From Antedon mediterranea (taxonomy: Eukaryota; Echinodermata; Crinoidea; Comatulida; Antedonidae), in NCBI RefSeq assembly GCF_964355755.1, contig NC_092677.1, positions 7,137,001-7,201,000 on the forward strand: DNA of 64,000 bases, in the 5' to 3' direction. This document shows positions 58,601-64,000 of the stretch, one piece after another (position 1 is the first letter of the stretch; the number at the start of each line of letters is the position of its first letter). Below the pieces are notes generated by a model. It searched no databases. It saw nothing but the letters and a program-made list of their open reading frames with translations, and was not told the DNA's origin. Position numbers and translations under genes: made by a program.

Positions 58601-61600
58601 GGTAAAAGACCAAATCAAGATATTATTATTATTATTAGTTCAAGGCCGTAATGAGTTGTTCTGGGCCTCCATGGTTAAATAAAGTTGAATTGAATCAAAT
58701 AATGGAGACCATTCTATAGATTGTTTTACTGTATTCCTTTTAGGCACGGGCACAGAAGAATAAGAAATACCTGGTATGCTGTAGACAGTGACTGTTCCAG
58801 TGATAAAGCTATTTGTTGATCTGTAAGGAATATCAATTAAGTATAGAATCAAGAAACCCTGAAGTTAAGACAAGATTAATGGCAACGGTTCCGGTTCTCA
58901 GAGTCGCTGAGAACCGGACTATCTGGAAAGCCATAACCGCCTGAGAACCGGACTATCTGGAAAGCCATAACCGCCAATGTTCTTAAACATGGTACATGAA
59001 GAAGAAGATGTAATGCAAAAATAGAAAGAAATGGAGAGAATGCGAGAGTACACAGCCATCGACCAATAGTAAGAGAAGGAAAATTGACTACAAACATTGA
59101 AAAAAAAAAAAAAAAACTCAATCCACTTACTTGTTAGGTCAAGTTGAACATGTACTGTACTGCCCTCTATAGTATCATTGTCAACCTTCGTTCCTTCCAC
59201 AAATCTGAAAAGGTGATTATGTTATTATTAAAAAATTATCTAGTGAGATAGTAGATTTTAACTGAACAAGACATACAACTTCATGCAGGTCATTTGGAGA
59301 TCATGGATTTGAGTTGATAAAATTCTACCAAATTTGTCACAGGTTCGGCAATAGAGAGCTTTCAATTCGATGGAGGAACGGCGATCAACCTATGTCAGGT
59401 CAATTGTCAACCATCGTCGTCGGTCATCGTCTGACCAGGTACACTGGACCTATGGTTTATAGTCCTTATCCGAGAAGACTTGTTCTACCAACAGAATCAT
59501 GGAGTGAGTGAGCCTCGAACCCTTGCCGATGTTATGGCTATGGATTACGGTTCCACTGTTTTAACCGCTCGGCTCCCTAATTTCTACTATAACGATGATC
59601 TCTATTACAGTGGAACTCTTATTGAAGGAAAAATTCGGAACCCATGTGATGTCCCCTTAATAAGGGTCTCTCAAAGGAGGGATTCTACAGAATACTTGTT
59701 TACCTTGTTATTAAATCTGTACTGTAGGTAGGCGCCATATATATAGTACCCCAATACTCTCCTTTCTTAGCGTCTTCAAAGGCATGAGTGAAGTTATCGT
59801 AAGGATGCTAAAAATAATTTAATATCAAAATGTTAATAATGATGAGTGATGATTGTGAACAACAAAGGATTCAGGAAAGGAGGACGACATTTCCTTTTTG
59901 ACAGATTAAATAATATTATACTACTTTTCGATATCTATTTTTGGCAGACTATTAATATTACGAATGAGAGTACGTTTATTGTAAATACATAATATAAAAA
60001 TAACGCTTAAAAGAGAACGACGTTTCGACTCCATCATGGGGTCATTATCAAGTCCAATGAATAAAATATAAAACAACAACTAATTAAGTAGCACAAGCCA
60101 AGGGTCAAAGTTTAAATAACTATTAATATTATTATGATTATTATAATAACTGTAATGGTCGTGATATCTACTGTAGTAGCTGGGAAGTGCAAATAGTGGT
60201 ACTGACAATTATATGTTATAACCTTTGTCTACACTATCAAACTATCAATTAACAAAAAAGTGTGATGTCAAAATGCCGTAGTGATATGACATCATCGTGT
60301 CCATATATGGGCACATCACATTTTTAGTTGCGACTCTACAGCTCACTATGTTGGTCGGTTGGTCGGTAAACACTAACTCAAATTTGAGCACGCGACTGCA
60401 GTCATGTATATGGCCTTGTTTTGTCACATAAAGGTTGGTAATTTTAGTGTAGACAGCGCCTAAGACAATAAAATTGCTAGTGTCAAAATCAATGTTTTTC
60501 ATGTTCAATTCTTTGATGTCACTAACCTGTACAATAGTATCATTATCCAGATGCCACAGAAAATGCTGGCTGTAGTTGAGTGTTGAAGTATCCATGTTGA
60601 TGACAGCCATGTGAAGGCCTCTTGGAGGGTTACCAATACACAAACAAAATAAACACACCTCAATTATTGGTATTAGAAAGCTGAACAATATTGAACTAGG
60701 ACAAACAAATAAGAATATGTTTTGTAAAGGTTTTGATAATAGAGAATTTTACTACATAAATACAGGCATGTAAGAAAATATTAATGCGTCCAGGATGACA
60801 GCAAACAGAATCCCTCGTATCATTATGTATGGGGAGCTAAAAGGGTTCCGGCCATAGGAGGTCATTAGTTTGTTTAGGATGTGTTTAAAGGTTACAAATA
60901 TCAATATTGAAACCTGGGAAAAGCTAGCCTTCAAATGCCCGAACTGGAGGAAGGACATCAAGCAAGGAGTAGTTGTTGGCGAAAACAAACAATTAAGTAG
61001 ACACTTTTTAATGACCAACACTGGCAATTATGATTATCTTTGGACACAATGCGTATAATCCTTCCACAACAGAAAGGGATTTCTTCAGTTCAGCTAAAAC
61101 ACCCAGGACAATCCACAATGGACAGTAAAAGAAGCATAACATCATACAAATTAAATTTGAAGTAACTGTATACTATATAGCAACTTACCCTGGGTTGAAG
61201 TAACTGTATACTATATAGCAACTTACCCTGGGTTGAAGTAACTGTATACTATATAGCAACTTACCCTGGGTTGAAGTAACTGTATACTATATAGCAACTT
61301 ACCCTGGGTTGAAGTAACTGTATACTATATAGCAACTTACCCTGGGTTGAAGTAACTGTATACTATATAGCAACTTACCCTGGGTTGAAGTAACTGTATA
61401 CTATATAGCAACTTACCCTGGGTTGAAGTAACTGTATACTATATAGCAACTTACCCTGGGTTGCGGATTAGCTTAATAAAGCTTTTAAAGATCATGGCAG
61501 ATATGTTACTTGTTCTCGGAAGAAAGTCCCATCTTGTACCACCAGACTTCTGATGAGAAACTAAAATACAATATTGGAAATAAATAAAAATATGAACGTT

Positions 61601-64000
61601 CAGTCTATAATTGATAATTGTTCTAATCCGTATAAAAAGTGCTGCATTATCGAATGGTTTAAGCCTAGATTCTTGCTAAAAGTAGGTGTGTTATAAAACT
61701 AATAGTGAATGTTTTATAGTCTTGCAATAGAACAAACAAATTCGGCAAAAGATGAATGGAATGTTATGTTTTCCTTCATGAAATTATTTGTACCATTTCA
61801 CTCATAAAAATTCATTATTTTATAAATGAATAATATTTATGGATCTTCCACAGATACCTTCTGGTAGTTCCTCATCAGGTAGCAGCCTAGCCGTATCTCC
61901 TGCACTCTCTTTTATCCTCTCAACATTTTCTACGTTACCATAGTCACCAACATCCTGAACATTCATTGTATGATGGCTGTCAGAAGAGACCATCTGAAAT
62001 AATACCCATGGTAGCAAGTCAAAATGTGTTTAGCAAAGTTTACAATTCAATTTACTTTACTTTTTCTATACAATTTGAATACTTTGATATTCTATTAAAG
62101 ATGTATTGTCCCTTTGACTAATTCCAAAAAAATGAAAAATAATAGATTTTGAAAAAAGGTGGGTCATTTTGAAGTATCATAATAGTTATTAACTATCACC
62201 AAAAATTTTTTGGAAACAAAAAAATTTAACTGAAATACAGACTTTTTTTGTTAAAAAAATAACTTTGACTTCCAGTCAAAGTTTTCAATCGAAACATATC
62301 CCATAATGAAACGCGCTTGTTTGGCTACTCTGTATGCATAATCAAAAAACTTCCTCATGATCTGTGTGAAAATACCTTCTTAACCGTGACGAGTTGTAAA
62401 CAATCCTAATTTAGCATATGCATAATGCGTACTCATGGTTTGAAATCTTTGTTTACTTTCGCTCGTGACGATTTTCCAGATGAAATGTAATCAAACTAAT
62501 TTACCTGTTAATTACGTAAACTTGTTGTTTTTGGCTCAAATTTTCGACTTAAAGTGAATAACTTTAATATTACTTTGATATGGCCACTTTAAATTTAGAA
62601 TATTTTGACCATCATTTTTTTGTGTTTCAAGGGACAATACATCTTTAAGTAAATGTGTAATTAGTATGTCATGTTTGTATGTACAGTAGCCCCACTTTTG
62701 GGACACCTATATCATGGGGAAATGAACAAGGTGTTTTTAAACTATAGCCAACCCCTAGTGGGGAAACTTTGTTGAGTCCCGGTCTTCTTTATAGGGTTCA
62801 ATATAATATTGTTACTTGTTGTTATGTCAGAGTGAATTAAAATAATGAATGTCCTTACCTCTTGAGGTTCACTTGCATCCCTCATGCATAGTTTTAAAAA
62901 CACACCCTCTAGAGTCTAAAATGATATATTAAGTATAATCATTAAAACTATTCAATTCGGATTTAATTGGGACTGACACAAAAATGTAAATGGCCATTTC
63001 AGAACAAGATCTAAACCTAAGCTTTTTGAACTAAGTAAAACTATTCCCAAAATGCTTTGGTTTGGCCATGCGAAATATTGTAATACCGAGACATGACCAG
63101 TATTTGTATCTAGGAGCACGAAAAACAAGATTATTAACAACCAAGATAAGATTCCACTACTGTAGAGGCAAGAACTAGGTGGTTTGGCTTGCCTACCGAA
63201 GTCCAAGTCCAGAGGATTCAAATACTGTTCAAAGTCTGACGATGTTCAACTCCACTCAAAACTTTGTAGAGGATCTCCATATTTTTCTGTAAGTGAAAGA
63301 TGATTTCCAGCTCCCTGGAGGACAATGAATGTCACTCTTGGTAAACCTTAGTTGTATGTACCTAAAGCAGTAAAAAAAGAAACATAAAAAACAAACCTGC
63401 ATTTGATGATAATGCATAAGATCTTGTGGAGCAGACTCAGATAAAAGCACACCACTTCTCATCAATCCAACCTAAGAAAAGTAAGAAAATATGAAAGACT
63501 AAGAACTATAGCATAAATCAAGAAACAATCAGAAAGGAGGAATACAATTAGCAAGTCAGTAAAATAAAGTCTCATGATACAGTGTCTCATGGTCACCACT
63601 GTATCCAGGATACACCACCACATGTTAACCACTGTATCCGAGATACAGTCCAACATGTTACCCATTGTAGCCAGGATACAGCCCAACATGTTACCCACTG
63701 TATCAAGGAGACACTGCGATGTTACCCACTGTATCCAGGATACATAGTCACATATTGTAATCATTTTAATAAAAACAATTACACTGAATTTAGGAATTTC
63801 CCATGACAATACAATAACTTTAATATGACTCTGTTAATTAGCATGAACGTTTATTTTCAAATATGTCAATGATAAATATAGTGCCCTTGTTGTTTTTAGT
63901 GAATAAAGCTAGCCAAAACACTTGTTAATCTTTTTAAAAACAGTCAAAGCATACCGAATCAGCCTGTCTTGCTTCTTCAATATAGTGCGTTGTAATGATA
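52645..64000 (-). CDS. ABCH/ABCG-like half ABC transporter, C-terminal 508 aa (5' end outside window)
   Basis: Exons in order: 63955-64000 (partial), 63397-63471, 62859-62915, 61858-61993, 61455-61560, 60527-60695, 59704-59807, 59131-59204, 58771-58820, 58143-58217, 57743-57813, 57009-57097, 56451-56554, 54125-54284, 53409-53513, 52645-52751; all GT/AG, all phases agree. The first exon ends the ATPase domain: IITTHYIEEARQAD holds the H-loop histidine, followed by VGLMRSGVLL and TLEGVFLKLC. Walker A, signature and Walker B lie beyond 64000. The membrane part starts WDFLPRTSNI; then a helix ending LFCLCIGNPP, a large outer loop (YGTEESDFTDFMAPG), and helices with ILERKEGLLERTWVAG, QGLNGMAYGLFVSSVCDNE, SLGSFYPLILMSGIMWPLEG and LRCILARGW. 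This ABC2-type order is that of ABCH and insect ABCG20/23 proteins, presumed lipid exporters. Substrate here is unknown. Confidence 0.94.
52817..52905. repeat. 31-bp tandem repeat, about three copies
   Basis: GACCAAATATGGCATAGAAAG followed by ATAATATTAT, repeated almost exactly; the last copy ends early. Lies in the last ABC intron. Confidence 0.85.
53832..54012. mobile_element. Possible MITE with CTCCCAATA ends
   Basis: ATAATTCTCCCAATACTGGA at left and TCGATATTGGGAGAAATTAC at right form a short inverted repeat, with GTTTTCTGAAAAGTC inside. It lies in an ABC intron. Class uncertain. Confidence 0.4.
55120..55386 (-). mobile_element. tRNA-derived SINE, copy 4 (best preserved)
   Basis: On the minus strand: AGTGGCCGAGCGGTTAAGAC (A box), GCAAGGGTTCGAGGCTCACT (B box), then ATGGTTCTGGTGGTAGAACG, TAAACCGTAGGTCCAGTGTA, CACATCTAGCTCGTGTGCAC and GGGGGTTACCCCGGTGTATT. 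The head matches type-II tRNAs (Leu/Ser). It is the reference for the truncated copies. Confidence 0.85.
56246..56420 (+). repeat. Dispersed repeat, uninterrupted copy
   Basis: Contains CAACCTGTCCTATTGGTATA, TTTTCTGTTCTGATGATGAAA and TTTGGTGGAATTATTCATGA. It matches the split copy at 11810-12255 in reverse orientation. Origin unknown; possibly part of a larger retroelement. Confidence 0.55.
56808..56963. mobile_element. TCAAAC-family inverted-repeat element, copy 2
   Basis: AGCTCTGTTTACACTATCAAAC at left against GTTTGATAGATGTAGAAAGGGCTT at right; between them TGTGACAAAAAATGTGATGTG and CACTTTTTTGTCACAAAAAG. Same centre as the copies at 6053 and 60227. Confidence 0.65.
58407..58678. repeat. 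~135-bp direct duplication
   Basis: Two adjacent copies contain AACAGTTTAAATCTCTT, GACTTTTTGGTAAAAGACC, an (ATT)n run and TTCAAGGCCGTAATGAGTTG. They differ mainly in the (ATT)n length and a CTTAATAACCACC variation. Confidence 0.85.
58907..58974. repeat. 34-bp perfect duplication
   Basis: CTGAGAACCGGACTATCTGG then AAAGCCATAACCGC, twice in a row. Just before it GGTTCTCAGAGTCGCTGAGAACC forms a hairpin. Confidence 0.9.
59437..59576 (-). mobile_element. tRNA-derived SINE, copy 5 (head half)
   Basis: On the minus strand: GCCGAGCGGTTAAAACAGTG, GCAAGGGTTCGAGGCTCACT and TAAACCATAGGTCCAGTGTA. The tail half (GGGGTTACCCCGG) is missing. In an ABC intron. Confidence 0.75.
60227..60470. mobile_element. 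TCAAAC-family inverted-repeat element, copy 3
   Basis: GTCTACACTATCAAACTATC at left against TAATTTTAGTGTAGACAGCGC at right, with GACATCATCGTGTCCATATA inside. It is longer than the other copies because of an extra ~90 bp (GGTCGGTTGGTCGGTAAAC and neighbours). It lies in the ABC intron just downstream of the exon ending at 60527. Confidence 0.65.
60820..61075 (+). pseudogene. LINE reverse-transcriptase C-terminal relic
   Basis: The plus strand encodes RIIMYGELKGFRP, a stop, then LFRMCLKVTNINIETWEKLA, PNWRKDIKQGV. This order (YGEL, a K-rich linker, LK-x-INI-x-WE-LA, WR-x-x-IKxGV) is the usual C-terminal end of non-LTR retrotransposon polyproteins in invertebrates. It is antisense to the ABC gene, lies in its intron and has at least one stop. 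No upstream RT domain remains. Confidence 0.5.
61158..61461. repeat. 38-bp minisatellite containing the ABC 5' splice site
   Basis: Eight head-to-tail copies of TAACTGTATACTATATAGCA then ACTTACCCTGGGTTGAAG, identical by eye; TTACCCTGGG recurs at 61185, 61223, 61261, 61299, 61337, 61375, 61413 and 61451. On the minus strand each copy has CCCAGGGTAAGTTG, a full donor-site match. The right-most copy is the real exon border. Confidence 0.95.
61455..61560 (-). CDS. ABC exon whose donor site lies in a minisatellite
   Basis: It encodes the linker and first membrane segment approach (TRWDFLPRTSN, FKSFIKLIRNPG). The exon ends CCAGG before GTAAGTTG, and these last bases form the first unit of the 38-bp repeat at 61158-61461. 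Only the exon-proximal donor keeps the reading frame, because TAA follows directly in frame (CCA-GGG-TAA). Confidence 0.88.
62099..62644. mobile_element. TTAA-flanked non-autonomous DNA transposon, 546 bp
   Basis: The ends AGATGTATTGTCCCTTTGA and TCAAGGGACAATACATCT are inverted copies (one-base difference in spacing), and TTAA stands on both sides (62095-62098, 62645-62648). TTAA duplications are typical of piggyBac and Kolobok; which one is not decidable here. No coding frame. In an ABC intron. Confidence 0.8.
63585..63745. repeat. ~33-bp degenerate tandem repeat
   Basis: Five units with CCACTGTATCCAGGATACA and CAACATGTTA. The GTATCCNGGATAC part is palindromic. In the first ABC intron of the window. 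Confidence 0.8.

Noticed and set aside
58820-58900. Alternative ABC exon starting further upstream (GGTTTCTTGATTC)
   Set aside because: Its frame does not join the neighbouring exons; the acceptor at 58820 gives the family sequence NQQIALSLEQS.
60527-60681. Shorter ABC exon starting at the acceptor before CTTTCTAATACC
   Set aside because: It also joins in phase but would lose the segment SILFS that relatives have; the acceptor giving a start at 60695 is preferred.
61158-61461. Regular repeats resembling a CRISPR array
   Set aside because: Units are contiguous without spacers and sit in a eukaryotic intron; it is a minisatellite.

Overview
This is a stretch of animal (metazoan) nuclear DNA. 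It is AT-rich, its genes are split by short introns with canonical GT/AG borders, and it is full of dispersed and tandem repeats. Three things point to a deuterostome, most likely an echinoderm or close relative: the very frequent AGGCCTA-type motif outside genes, an ABCH-type ABC transporter, and a two-exon Snail gene. The species assignment is inference. No prokaryotic, organellar or viral gene was seen.

Four real genes can be read. (1) Minus strand, 5721-16541: a 16-exon CLC anion transporter of the ClC-6/7 type, 848 aa, complete, every splice phase agreeing. (2) Plus strand, 19409-20728: an intronless 439-aa MFS transporter of the FLVCR/SLC49 family, divergent from gene 1. (3) Minus strand, 37954-39089: a two-exon Snail-family zinc-finger repressor, 263 aa, with SNAG domain, five fingers, TATA box and an upstream E2-box. 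(4) Minus strand, 52645 to beyond 64000: the last 16 exons (508 aa) of an ABCH/ABCG-like half transporter, entering at the H-loop of its ATPase domain. The genes share no evident pathway; three are membrane transporters and one is a developmental regulator.

The rest is repeat landscape. Positions 1-2775 are a satellite whose units are hairpins. Positions 3893-5410 are a ~52-bp minisatellite. A 7-kb transposon lies at 22501-29517: inverted termini, 3-bp target duplication, and two opposed, broken copies of a gene for a FEN1/XPG-like PIN nuclease with a cysteine-rich CXC zinc module. It is best explained as an Academ-type element built as a giant palindrome. A 1885-bp non-autonomous hAT element with a perfect 8-bp target duplication lies at 31072-32956. 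Small inverted-repeat elements include a Harbinger-like one (51582-51772), a TTAA-flanked one (62099-62644) and a family starting GTCTACACTATCAAAC. At least five copies of a tRNA-derived SINE, a LINE relic and several intronic minisatellites complete the picture. One minisatellite (61158-61461) has copied the 5' splice site of an ABC exon eight times.

The long stretch 39310-51300 holds no convincing gene.
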